Source: Caldisericum exile_A
GTDB lineage: Bacteria > Caldisericota > Caldisericia > Caldisericales > Caldisericaceae
DNA length: 64,000 bases
Assembly: GCF_047785965.1 (NCBI RefSeq)
Contig: NZ_JBLOBF010000001.1
Location: 248,001 to 312,000, forward strand
Direction: 5' to 3'
Shown here: positions 51,833 to 60,659 of the stretch, piece after piece
How the letters are laid out: every line of letters starts with the position of its first letter
How positions within the stretch are numbered: the stretch's first letter is position 1
Notes under the pieces: model-generated
What the model was told of the DNA's origin: nothing
What the model saw: only the letters and a program-made list of their open reading frames with translations
The model's database searches: none
Position numbers and translations under genes: made by a program

Positions 51833-52560
51833 TTTAGTCCTTCCTTAGATAGTCTATAAATTGCTTCGAGTCCAATTTTTATTGCATCGTCTTCAGCACG
51901 CTTGAATAATTCTTCTGCATCAAATGGTTTCATCTTTTTAAGATATACATTTCCATCGAGAGCGAAAAGTGCTCCTGCTTTAACACCTCTAAACTGACTA
52001 ACTATAAATACACATCCACTTTCCATTTCTACTGCTTTTACTTGTGCTTTTACAAATTTTTCCATCTCTTCGTCAGAATATGGCACGTAAAAGGCATCTT
52101 GTGAAATTACAACTCCATACGCTATATTTGGTTTTATTTCTTTGCCTACCTCGATAAGTGTTTTTGTTAAATCGAAGTTAGCTACAGCTGGAAAGGTTTG
52201 TCTTAAATAATTTTGTGTTGTTCCATCATCTCTAACACTTCCAGTTGCAATAACAATATCTCCAACATCCAATTTAGGATCAATTCCTCCTGCAGATCCA
52301 ACACGAATAAAAACCTTACCACCTAGATTAATAAGCTCCTCTAGTACTATTGCAGTCGATGGTGCCCCCATTCCCGTTGTTGCTATAGTAATTCTTTCTC
52401 CTTTGTAAAAACCAGTATAGACGTAAAGTAGCCTGTATTCATTTACAAGCTTTGCACCTTCTAAAAGCTTTGACATTTTTTCAGCTCTTTGTGGATTTCC
52501 TACAAGGATTGCATAGGGTGAAATGTCTTCACTTTCGCACCTAATATGAAATTGTGCCAT
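51829..52560 (-). CDS. Nucleoside phosphorylase (uridine/purine, PNP-UDP family)
   Basis: A 243-residue phosphorolytic enzyme of the PNP/uridine phosphorylase family. It shows LVGNPQRAEKMSKLL, TTGMGAPSTAIVLEELI, FIRVGSAGGIDPKLDVGDIVIATG and the ribose contact VEMESGCVFI. Hexameric uridine phosphorylases and DeoD-type purine enzymes share these motifs, so base preference cannot be settled; co-transcription with psuG favours uridine. GGAGGT precedes the ATG. A TATAAT lies at 52599-52594 on the minus strand, about 34 bases upstream. Confidence 0.88.
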   Translation of the reverse strand: MAQFHIRCESEDISPYAILVGNPQRAEKMSKLLEGAKLVNEYRLLYVYTGFYKGERITIATTGMGAPSTAIVLEELINLGGKVFIRVGSAGGIDPKLDVGDIVIATGSVRDDGTTQNYLRQTFPAVANFDLTKTLIEVGKEIKPNIAYGVVISQDAFYVPYSDEEMEKFVKAQVKAVEMESGCVFIVSQFRGVKAGALFALDGNVYLKKMKPFDAEELFKRAEDDAIKIGLEAIYRLSKEGLK

Positions 52561-52593
52561 AATTAACCTCCAATAAGCATTTTTATTTTCTAT

Positions 52594-52615
52594 ATTATAT
52601 ATATTTTGGTATAAT
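52594..52615. promoter_or_regulatory. Divergent promoter region, nucleoside phosphorylase / pepT
   Basis: For the minus strand, TATAAT lies at 52599-52594. For the plus strand, TGGTATAAT (52607-52615) is an extended -10 for pepT. The boxes are eight bases apart on opposite strands. The pepT leader has AGAGGTG four bases before the ATG at 52632. Confidence 0.5.
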
Positions 52616-52631
52616 TTCTAAGAGGTGAAAT

Positions 52632-53855
52632 ATGAACGAATTAATAGAAAGATTTATTAGGTACGTAAAAGTAAATACGCAGTCAAAAGAAGATTCAGAA
52701 ACATTCCCAAGTACTTCTCAGCAACTTGAACTTGCAAATATCATTAAAGAAGACCTAAATAAACTTGGATTTGATGCAAATGTTAGTGAATTTGGATATG
52801 TTTATACATTAATTCCAAAGAACATTGAAACTGATGTCCCAAAAGTAGGATTTCTTGCACACCTTGATACTTCACCCGAGGTATCTGGACAAAATGTTAA
52901 CCCAAAGATAATTGAAAAATATAATGGAACAGATATTATACTTAATCATGAGAAAGGTATTATTCTTTCAAAAGAAAAATTTCCTATATTAGAAGAGTTT
53001 ATTGGACATGATCTTATAGTAACAGATGGAACAACTCTCCTTGGTGCAGATGATAAAGCAGGAATTGTTGAAATAATACAGGCAATCAAAGAAATAAAAG
53101 AACAAAATCTCCCCCATGGAGATATTTATGTTGTATTTACTCCGGATGAAGAAGTAGGCCGCGGTGTAGATAAAATTGATCTATCTTTTTTTAAACCTGA
53201 CTTTGCTTATACCGTAGATGGAGAAGGATACGGAGTTTTTGAATACGAAAACTTTAATGCGGCCTTACTAAAATACAAGATTCATGGAATAAACACGCAT
53301 CCTGGAACCGCAAAAGGAGCAATGAAGAATGCAATCAGGATTTCTCAAGAGTTAATGTTTCTATTTCCATCACTTGAAACGCCAGAAGCAACCGAAGGCT
53401 ATGAAGGTTTTTATCATTTCTATGAGATCAATGGTGGAGTAGAGGAATTAAATTTAAAAGCGATTATAAGAGATCACAATAAGACAAAATTCCAATTTAG
53501 AAAATATTTTGCAGAAAATATTGCTAATTTTCTTAACGACAAATATGGTGAAGGGACTGTTTCAATCGAAATAAAAGATCAATACTACAACATGAAGGAA
53601 ATTATTGAACAGCATCCAGAAATACTAGATATAGCTAAAAAGGCCTTTGAAAAAGCGGGTCTTGAATTCAAAACTAAGCCAATAAGAGGTGGAACAGACG
53701 GAGCAAGACTAACGTATATGGGTATACCCACACCAAACATTTTTTCAGGCGGACATAACTACCACAGCATATATGAGTTTGCTTCAATTCAAGCCATGGA
53801 AAAAGCAAAAGAAGTTGTTAAAAACATTATTACTCTAATAGCTAAGGCTTTTTAG
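52632..53855 (+). CDS. pepT: Peptidase T (tripeptide aminopeptidase)
   Basis: A 407-residue M20B zinc aminopeptidase that removes N-terminal residues from tripeptides. It has HLDTSPEVSGQNVNP (first metal histidine), LGADDKAGIVEII (bridging aspartate), FTPDEEVGRG (catalytic and metal glutamates), VDGEGYGVFEYENFNA and GGTDGARLTYMGIPTPNIFSGG. Length and motifs match PepT closely. It is a single-gene unit, and its end lies one base from the convergent rpoD. Confidence 0.95.
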   Translation: MNELIERFIRYVKVNTQSKEDSETFPSTSQQLELANIIKEDLNKLGFDANVSEFGYVYTLIPKNIETDVPKVGFLAHLDTSPEVSGQNVNPKIIEKYNGTDIILNHEKGIILSKEKFPILEEFIGHDLIVTDGTTLLGADDKAGIVEIIQAIKEIKEQNLPHGDIYVVFTPDEEVGRGVDKIDLSFFKPDFAYTVDGEGYGVFEYENFNAALLKYKIHGINTHPGTAKGAMKNAIRISQELMFLFPSLETPEATEGYEGFYHFYEINGGVEELNLKAIIRDHNKTKFQFRKYFAENIANFLNDKYGEGTVSIEIKDQYYNMKEIIEQHPEILDIAKKAFEKAGLEFKTKPIRGGTDGARLTYMGIPTPNIFSGGHNYHSIYEFASIQAMEKAKEVVKNIITLIAKAF

Positions 53856-53856
53856 T

Positions 53857-55035
53857 TTAATCCTGAAATTCCTCGTTATCTTCATATCCACTTTCTTCCT
53901 CTAAAGTGCCTTCCTCTTTTTCTAATTGTTTCAAATATTGTGCTAATTTACGCTTTGCTTTTGCTTCAACCTGTCGAATCCTTTCTCTTGTTACACCAAA
54001 AATTGTCCCTACTTCTTCGAGAGTATGAGGATATTCTCCATCAAGTCCCATTCGGTATTTTAGAATTTCCCTTTCGCGGGGTGTTAGTTTGTTCAATACT
54101 TTTTCTATTTGTTCTTTGTAATACTGATTGAGACTTTCACCTTCTGGTGTAAGATGTCTGTTATCCTCAATGAAATTTTCAAGCCTACTTTCCTCTTCAT
54201 CTCCTACAGGCATTTCAAGTGAAAGAGGTTGTTGAGCAAGTCTTAAATATTTGCTAATCTTTTTTTCTGAGATACCTGTTCTTTCGGCAAGCTCTTTATA
54301 AGTTGGTTCTCTACCCAACTCTTGCATCAGTTCCTTGGATGCCTTCTCTATTTTATTAATACTATCAACCATATGCACAGGGACTCTTATAAGTCTTGAT
54401 TGATCTGCAAGTGCTCTCGTAATTGCCTGTCTAATCCACCAAGTCGCATAAGTTGAAAATCTAAAGCCTTTTCTATAGTCAAATTTCTCTGCAGCTCTTA
54501 TAAGTCCAAGATTGCCTTCTTGTATTAGGTCGAGAAATGAAAGTCCGTGACCTGTGTATCTTTTTGCAATGCTAACAACAAGTCTTAGATTAGCCCTAAG
54601 CAGCTTTTCTTTTGCCCACTTTTTTTCTTCTTCAGTTCCATGTGCAATTTTCTTGGCAAGTTCCATTTCCTCTTCTGGAGTGAGGAGATCTACTGAACCA
54701 ATCGTTGCAAGATAAGACTGTATTGGATTTTTAAGTTCGGTAATTTCAACCTCTTCTACTGCTTTTCTTGTGAGTTTTCCTTTTATTCTTTCGAGTCTCT
54801 CTTTATCACCGAACTTAACTTTAAGTTTTTGTAAAAGTATAAACATTTCATCAATTTCATCAGCTGTTAGTGGCATCCTCTCAAGCGCATCTGCAATCTC
54901 CTCATAAGAGAGAAATCCAGTTACTCTGCCTCTTTCAATTAGTTTTCTTACTACTTCTTTTTCATCTTTACTTAACTCTTTTAGTTTCTTTAAATAGTTT
55001 TTAATTAGCTGTAGTGAAGTGTCTTTTTCTTGCAT
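53857..55035 (-). CDS. rpoD: Primary RNA polymerase sigma factor (sigma-70/sigma-A)
   Basis: A 392-residue housekeeping sigma factor. It contains a region 1.2 segment (DPIQ-like NPIQSYLATIGSVDLLTPEEE), region 2 (GNLGLIRAAEKFDYRKGFRFSTYATWWIRQAI), region 3 (LIRVPVHMVDSINK) and region 4 with the -35 reading helix (YPHTLEEVGTIFGVTRERIRQVEAKAKRKL). The frame opens upstream inside dnaG; ATG 55035 has AGGAAGGTG in front and is chosen. dnaG ends four bases before it, the classic dnaG-rpoD pair. Promoters with TTGACA/TATAAT in this window fit its expected specificity. Confidence 0.96.
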   Translation of the reverse strand: MQEKDTSLQLIKNYLKKLKELSKDEKEVVRKLIERGRVTGFLSYEEIADALERMPLTADEIDEMFILLQKLKVKFGDKERLERIKGKLTRKAVEEVEITELKNPIQSYLATIGSVDLLTPEEEMELAKKIAHGTEEEKKWAKEKLLRANLRLVVSIAKRYTGHGLSFLDLIQEGNLGLIRAAEKFDYRKGFRFSTYATWWIRQAITRALADQSRLIRVPVHMVDSINKIEKASKELMQELGREPTYKELAERTGISEKKISKYLRLAQQPLSLEMPVGDEEESRLENFIEDNRHLTPEGESLNQYYKEQIEKVLNKLTPREREILKYRMGLDGEYPHTLEEVGTIFGVTRERIRQVEAKAKRKLAQYLKQLEKEEGTLEEESGYEDNEEFQD

Positions 55036-55039
55036 AATG

Positions 55040-56761
55040 TCACCTTCCTTTATATTGTTTAATAAGAGCATTAAATTCTCTTATTTTTTGTAGTTTTTCT
55101 TCGCCTTCGATGTTTTGGATTTCATTATACAACTCGTTTAGTTTTGATTCATAGATTTTTATGTCTTTATAAGACTCAATATGTTCCCTTATTGATTCTT
55201 CCCTTACAAGAAATTCGTCTCTCATGTAAAGTTCAACGGCTTTATTGTACGTTTCCTGATCAAGCTCAAGCCAGCTTGAGGGGTCTGGAAGATTTTTATT
55301 TTCTATATCTTCGAGTGCTTTGCCTACAATCTTTCGAAAAGGGTCTCGAAATTCAGTTAAGGGACAAACATTCAAAATTTCATTTATTAGTGGTGAATTC
55401 TGTAAAATTGCTTGAGTGAATATCTCTTGAATCCGGTAAATTCTATCCTGCAATTTTGGAGCAAGACTAATTAAATCTTTACTTATAATATTTCTACTTT
55501 TCCCAATAATTTTATTATAAGCATCTATTAGGAACCTTTCATCTATTTTACTTTTAATAGATATTTCTTTAATATATTCAAAAACAAGTGTTTTACTTTC
55601 AATTTTAGAAATTGTCTCAATTGTCTTTTGAATTGCTATGTTTTTAGATTGAATACTTCCATCAGTTTTTGATAATTCAAAGTCTAGAATAAAGAACACA
55701 GGATCTTTTGCATCTTTAAGCATATTTAAAACAGTGTCAGTTCCATCTTTTAAAATAATTTCGTCAGGATCAAGACTATTATTACTTGTAACAATCAAGG
55801 GTTTCAAATCAAACTTATAGCAAACATCGATCGCTCTTTCAGCTCCATTTCTGCCACCAAGATCACTATCAAAAAAGAAATAAATTGTCGATGCAAATCT
55901 TTTTATGACTTTTGCATGTTGCTCAGTGAATGCAGTTCCCATCGTTGAAACTACATTTTTTATTCCGTTTTCAAAAAGAATAATCGCATCAAAATATCCT
56001 TCAACAATAATTGCTTCATTTTTTTCTCTTATGTAATCTTTTGAAAAATTCATTAGATAAAGAGTCTCGCCTTTTTTGAATAATGGTGAATCAACAGAAT
56101 TTAAGTATTTAGGTTCTTGATTGGCAAAACTTCGTCCACTAAAACCTATGATTTTACCACTTAAATCAAAGATCGGAATCATGATTCTGTTATAAAAGTA
56201 AGAAACTATATTTCCAGAATTATCGACCCTGAAATTTCCCGTTTTTAAAATATCTTCTCTTTTGAAGCCTTTTGAAATAAGATAATCATATATTTCCTTA
56301 TTGTCATCATCTATAAATCCTAATTGATAAAACCTTATACTTTTATCATCTAGGCCACGTTTTAGAAGATACTCATATGGTTTTCCTTTTAATTTTTCAA
56401 CAAAATAATTTTTAGTCTCTTCATTAATAGAATAAAGGATTTCTCTGTCAAGATTCTCTTTTGGAAAATATGTTGGAATATCAATTTGTGCGATATCAGC
56501 AAGTTGTTTGAGTGCGTCTTTAAAAGACATATTTTCAATTTTCATAAGAAATGTAACTACATCGCCACTTGCTCCACATCCAAAACAATGATAAAGTTGC
56601 TTTGTCGGACTTACTACGAAAGAGGGGGTCTTCTCCTGATGGAATGGGCATAAACCCACATAATTTGAGCCTTGTTTTTTGAGTTTTACATACTTACCAA
56701 TAAAATCAACTATATCAACTTTCGAATGTATTTCTTCGATAATTTCTCTTAAGTCTTTCAT
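55040..56761 (-). CDS. dnaG: DNA primase DnaG
   Basis: DnaG lays RNA primers at the replication fork. The 573-residue protein has a CHC2 zinc finger (C38, H41, C59, C62: LCPFHQEKTPSF and YHCFGCGASGD), a core domain and a Toprim site with VEGYFDAI and FFFDSDLGG. The C-terminal DnaB-binding region is short. The frame opens with TTG 56764 followed by ATG 56761, the likely start. No clear ribosome binding site or promoter could be assigned in the 70 bases before it, where only weak boxes appear. Confidence 0.95.
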   Translation of the reverse strand: MKDLREIIEEIHSKVDIVDFIGKYVKLKKQGSNYVGLCPFHQEKTPSFVVSPTKQLYHCFGCGASGDVVTFLMKIENMSFKDALKQLADIAQIDIPTYFPKENLDREILYSINEETKNYFVEKLKGKPYEYLLKRGLDDKSIRFYQLGFIDDDNKEIYDYLISKGFKREDILKTGNFRVDNSGNIVSYFYNRIMIPIFDLSGKIIGFSGRSFANQEPKYLNSVDSPLFKKGETLYLMNFSKDYIREKNEAIIVEGYFDAIILFENGIKNVVSTMGTAFTEQHAKVIKRFASTIYFFFDSDLGGRNGAERAIDVCYKFDLKPLIVTSNNSLDPDEIILKDGTDTVLNMLKDAKDPVFFILDFELSKTDGSIQSKNIAIQKTIETISKIESKTLVFEYIKEISIKSKIDERFLIDAYNKIIGKSRNIISKDLISLAPKLQDRIYRIQEIFTQAILQNSPLINEILNVCPLTEFRDPFRKIVGKALEDIENKNLPDPSSWLELDQETYNKAVELYMRDEFLVREESIREHIESYKDIKIYESKLNELYNEIQNIEGEEKLQKIREFNALIKQYKGR

Positions 56762-56834
56762 CAACTATAAATACGAAAATTTGATATCAATTTCCTCTTA
56801 TGATATAAAATTTTTATGTAATTAGAGAGATAAG

Positions 56835-57938
56835 TTATGAAATTGGATTAGGAAACATTATATTTTGGACCAATTCTATTGCAAATCTGTCAGTCATTGA
56901 AGAAATATAATCCGCAATTATCCTAATCCTCTCTCGCTCATCCTGTTGTAGATAACTTACAGGATCTTTGTGCTTAAGAATAACAGGATGTGAGGTTAGA
57001 TAATTCTTTAATTTTTCAATATTTTTCATATAATAATCAAAAAGAAAATTCAATATAATCTTTACTTTTTCTTCCTCCTTCTTTGGTTCAGATCCAACAT
57101 ACACTTTTTCTGAAAGAAAATTTTTCCACTCATCCATAGCAGCTTCAACATCATTTGAAATCACGATCTTCTCTTTACCGCGGCTTTCTTCTATGACATT
57201 TAAAATTATAGTTGAAAGTCTTTTGCTATTGTTATCTCCCAAAATTTTTTTGACTAATTTTGGAACATCGCTTTCTTTTATAATTTTTGCTCGTATTGCA
57301 TCATCAAGATCATGATGAAGATAAGCAATTCTGTCAGAAAGTCTTACAACTTGCCCTTCAAGCGTTGAAGGGAGAAGATCTTCAGAAAAATCTTTCAGAT
57401 CTTTCAATCCTTTGCTATGTTTTGCAATCCCTTCACGAACTTCATAGGTCAAGTTTAAGCCAAATACTTCAGTGCCATCAGATTTTAAACGTTTCTCAAG
57501 TAAATCTACTACTCGTAAGCTCTGCTCAGTATGAACAAACTGCATATCAGGAAAATATTCTTTAACTTTTTCATTCAGGACTTCTTCGCCTGCATGTCCA
57601 AAAGGAGCATGCCCTAGATCATGACCAACTGCAATTGCTTCTGTTAAATCAGGATTCAAGCGAAGTGCTCTTGATATTGATCTTGCGATAGCCATTACTT
57701 CAAGAGTATGAGTTAATCTATTTCTATAATGATCTCCTTTGGGGGCAATGAAGACTTGTGTTTTATATTGAAGACGGCGAAAGGCCTTTGAATAAATTAT
57801 TCTGTCTACATCTCTTTGAAAATCAGTTCTATATGGATCTTTCTCTTCAGGGACTGCTCTCCCCAGTGAGTTTTTACTAAGGCAAGCAACTGGAGAGAGC
57901 AGTTTTTCTTCTAATTCTTCGTATTCTTCTCTTATCAC
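56835..57938 (-). CDS. dgt: Deoxyguanosinetriphosphate triphosphohydrolase-like protein
   Basis: A 367-residue HD-domain dNTPase that splits dNTPs to nucleoside and triphosphate. The metal site is spread over RNRLTHTLEVMAIARSIS, AIAVGHDLGHAPFGHAGEE and LSDRIAYLHHDLDDAI. The length matches the dGTPase-like subfamily 2 rather than E. coli Dgt (505). It starts at GTG 57938 overlapping the ppdK stop (GTGA), and dnaG follows 73 bases later, the ppdK-dgt-dnaG-rpoD order known from Clostridia. Confidence 0.93.
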   Translation of the reverse strand: MIREEYEELEEKLLSPVACLSKNSLGRAVPEEKDPYRTDFQRDVDRIIYSKAFRRLQYKTQVFIAPKGDHYRNRLTHTLEVMAIARSISRALRLNPDLTEAIAVGHDLGHAPFGHAGEEVLNEKVKEYFPDMQFVHTEQSLRVVDLLEKRLKSDGTEVFGLNLTYEVREGIAKHSKGLKDLKDFSEDLLPSTLEGQVVRLSDRIAYLHHDLDDAIRAKIIKESDVPKLVKKILGDNNSKRLSTIILNVIEESRGKEKIVISNDVEAAMDEWKNFLSEKVYVGSEPKKEEEKVKIILNFLFDYYMKNIEKLKNYLTSHPVILKHKDPVSYLQQDERERIRIIADYISSMTDRFAIELVQNIMFPNPIS

Positions 57939-60595
57939 TTATCTATAAAAACTGATTTTCCTTTTTCTTTAACTGCGACCTGAGCTGCTGCGAGTCTTGC
58001 AATAGGAACTCTAAACGGCGAGCAACTTACATAATCAAGTCCTGCATAGTGGAAAAACTCTATTGATTCCGGATCTCCACCATGTTCTCCACAAACTCCA
58101 ATTTCAAGCGAGGGGTTTGTATGTCGCCCTAAGACAACACCAATTCTTACAAGTTTACCGACACCATCTCTATCGATAGTCATGAAGGGATCTTTCTCTA
58201 AAATCTTATGATCAAGATAATATGGCAAGAATGTTCCTTCTGCATCATCTCTACTATATGCAAAGGTAGTTTGTGTCAAATCGTTTGTTCCATAGGAGAA
58301 GAAATCTGCATATTGCGCTATCTGATCAGCAGTAAGTGCTGCTCTTGGAACTTCTACCATAGTACCAATTTCAATTTTGACATCCATTCCAGCTTCAGCA
58401 AGCTTATCTTTTACAATTTTTTCAATTTTCTCACGCAAAATTTTCATTTCGTTGACATGTCCAATCAGGGGTAACATTATCTTTGGTTTCGGATTAAAAC
58501 CTTCTTTTTTCAACTGCACGCAAGCATCTACAATCGCTTGTGTTTGCATTTCATAAATTTCAGGATATATTATTCCGACACGACAGCCTCTGAATCCAAT
58601 CATAGGGTTAAACTCAGCAAGTTCCTTTGACCTCTTTAATTGACGCTCTTTCTTTTGAAGGAGCTCCGGATTACTATTTGTACTTCTCAATTCTTCGATT
58701 TCCTTTTCAAGTCTTTCTTTTTGCGGTAAGAACTCATGAAGAGGTGGGTCGAGTAATCTTATTATTACTGGAAAACCATCCATCTCTTTGAGTATTTCGT
58801 AAAAGTCCTTCTTCTGAAGAGGTTCAAGTTTACTTAGATGTTCTCTTCTTTCTTCTGCGGTCTCTGCAATTATCATATCTTGCATTATTGGAAGTCTATC
58901 TGGTTGTAAGAACATTCTTTCGGTTCTACAAAGCCCAATACCTTCTGCTCCATAACTTCTTGCTCTCCTTGCTTCATCGGGTGTATTAGCATTGGCTTTT
59001 ACTCCAAGTTTCCTTAATTCGTCGGCAATTTTTAAAAATTCTTCAAATTCACCGGAAAGTTCAGGTTCAACCATTGGAACCTCGCCTAAAATTACATTTC
59101 CTGTAGTTCCATCGATAGTAATGACATCATTCTCTTTTACTGTAACACCATTTACAGTAAAAGTTTTATTTTCTAAATCAAGTTTTATTGATTCAGCTCC
59201 TACTATGCACGGAATTCCCATTCCTCTAGCAACTACTGCAGCATGCGCAGTCATTCCACCACGAGTCGTTAAAATACCTTGAGAATGAGCCATTCCTTCA
59301 AGATCTTCTGGGGTAGTTTCTGGTCTTACAAGGATTACAGGTTCTCCCGCCTTTCCTCTTGACGCCGCTTCCTTTACATCAAAAACAACTTTCCCAGATG
59401 CTGCACCAGGAGATGCTGGCAAGCCTTTTGCAATAACTCTAACTTCAGCTTTTGGATCTATCATCTTGTGTAAAAGCTGGTCAATTTGATCAGTTGATAC
59501 TCTTAAAACTGCCTCTTCTTTTGTAATAAGGCTTTCTTTTACCATATCAACTGCAATCTTTACAGCTGCACGAGCAGTTCTCTTACCAGAACGTGTTTGA
59601 AGCATATATAGTTTTCCTCGTTCAATTGTAAATTCCATATCCTGCATATCTCGATAATGATGTTCAAGAATATCTGCAACTCTCAAGAGTTCTTTGTAGG
59701 CTTCAGGCATTTCATTTGCAAGTTCATCAATCTGCTTTGGAGTCCTTATTCCAGCAACAACGTCCTCACCTTGAGCATTTACAAGATACTCGCCATACAA
59801 TTTTTTCTCGCCAGTGGAAGGATTTCTTGTAAAAGCAACACCAGTTGCTGAGTCATTTCCCATGTTTCCAAAGACCATCATAACTATGTTTACTGCAGTT
59901 CCTAAATCATCAGAAATTTTATTGAGCATTCTGTAAGTTATTGCGCGTGGGTTATTCCAAGATTTAAACACTGCTTCAATTGCAAGAAAGAGTTGTTCCA
60001 TTGGATCTTGAGGAAAATCCTTACCTGTATGTTCTTTGTAGAGTTTTTTGTAGTCTGCAATGACTTCTTTTAAGACTTCTTCAGTAAGTTCTACGTCGCT
60101 CTTAAAACCATTTTTATCTTTGTGATAGGTAAGTATTTTCTCGAATTCTTCATGAGGGACACCCATTACCACATCACCAAACATCTGGATAAATCTACGA
60201 TAACTATCATAAGCAAATCTTCCATTTTGTGTCAATTTTTTTAAGCCTTCAACTGCTTCGTCATTTAAGCCAAGGTTAAGAATTGTATCCATCATTCCTG
60301 GCATGGAAACAGGAGCGCCTGATCTAACAGAGACAAGAAGAGGATTCTCTGGGTCACCAAATTTTTTACCAGTTTTTTGTTCTAATCTTTTTAAGTGCTC
60401 TAAGGTTTCCTGTTTAATTTCTTCGCTTATGTAGCCCCGTTTTTGATAGTCTTTACATGCCTCTGTGGTAATTGTAAATCCTGGTGGCACCGGTAAACCA
60501 ATTCGCGTCATTTCAGCAAGTCCAGCGCCTTTGCCACCAAGTAGATTTCTCATTTGTTCACTGCCTTCTTCGAAATCATAAACCCATTTTGCCAT
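57935..60595 (-). CDS. ppdK: Pyruvate, phosphate dikinase
   Basis: PPDK interconverts PEP + AMP + PPi with pyruvate + ATP + Pi. The 886-residue protein has an N-terminal ATP-grasp domain (EEGSEQMRNLLGGKGAGLAEM start), a central phosphohistidine swivel domain with GGMTAHAAVVARGMGIPC, and a C-terminal PEP barrel ending with GVCGEHGGDPESIEF, which carries the catalytic cysteine. The frame opens 48 bases further upstream; ATG 60595 with CGGAGG six bases ahead is chosen. With the PPi-type PFK it suggests PPi-linked glycolysis. Confidence 0.97.
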   Translation of the reverse strand: MAKWVYDFEEGSEQMRNLLGGKGAGLAEMTRIGLPVPPGFTITTEACKDYQKRGYISEEIKQETLEHLKRLEQKTGKKFGDPENPLLVSVRSGAPVSMPGMMDTILNLGLNDEAVEGLKKLTQNGRFAYDSYRRFIQMFGDVVMGVPHEEFEKILTYHKDKNGFKSDVELTEEVLKEVIADYKKLYKEHTGKDFPQDPMEQLFLAIEAVFKSWNNPRAITYRMLNKISDDLGTAVNIVMMVFGNMGNDSATGVAFTRNPSTGEKKLYGEYLVNAQGEDVVAGIRTPKQIDELANEMPEAYKELLRVADILEHHYRDMQDMEFTIERGKLYMLQTRSGKRTARAAVKIAVDMVKESLITKEEAVLRVSTDQIDQLLHKMIDPKAEVRVIAKGLPASPGAASGKVVFDVKEAASRGKAGEPVILVRPETTPEDLEGMAHSQGILTTRGGMTAHAAVVARGMGIPCIVGAESIKLDLENKTFTVNGVTVKENDVITIDGTTGNVILGEVPMVEPELSGEFEEFLKIADELRKLGVKANANTPDEARRARSYGAEGIGLCRTERMFLQPDRLPIMQDMIIAETAEERREHLSKLEPLQKKDFYEILKEMDGFPVIIRLLDPPLHEFLPQKERLEKEIEELRSTNSNPELLQKKERQLKRSKELAEFNPMIGFRGCRVGIIYPEIYEMQTQAIVDACVQLKKEGFNPKPKIMLPLIGHVNEMKILREKIEKIVKDKLAEAGMDVKIEIGTMVEVPRAALTADQIAQYADFFSYGTNDLTQTTFAYSRDDAEGTFLPYYLDHKILEKDPFMTIDRDGVGKLVRIGVVLGRHTNPSLEIGVCGEHGGDPESIEFFHYAGLDYVSCSPFRVPIARLAAAQVAVKEKGKSVFIDK

Positions 60596-60633
60596 AATTA
60601 CCTCCGTCTTAAAATTTAATTTCACAGTTATAT

Positions 60634-60642
60634 ATTTTACCA
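60634..60642 (-). promoter_or_regulatory. Possible ppdK promoter (extended -10)
   Basis: TGGTAAAAT on the minus strand (60642-60634) fits an extended -10. It lies in the 64-base gap after glyS; the leader then has CGGAGG before the ppdK ATG. No matching -35 is seen. Confidence 0.4.
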
Positions 60643-60659
60643 CAAATTAAGTAAAATTA

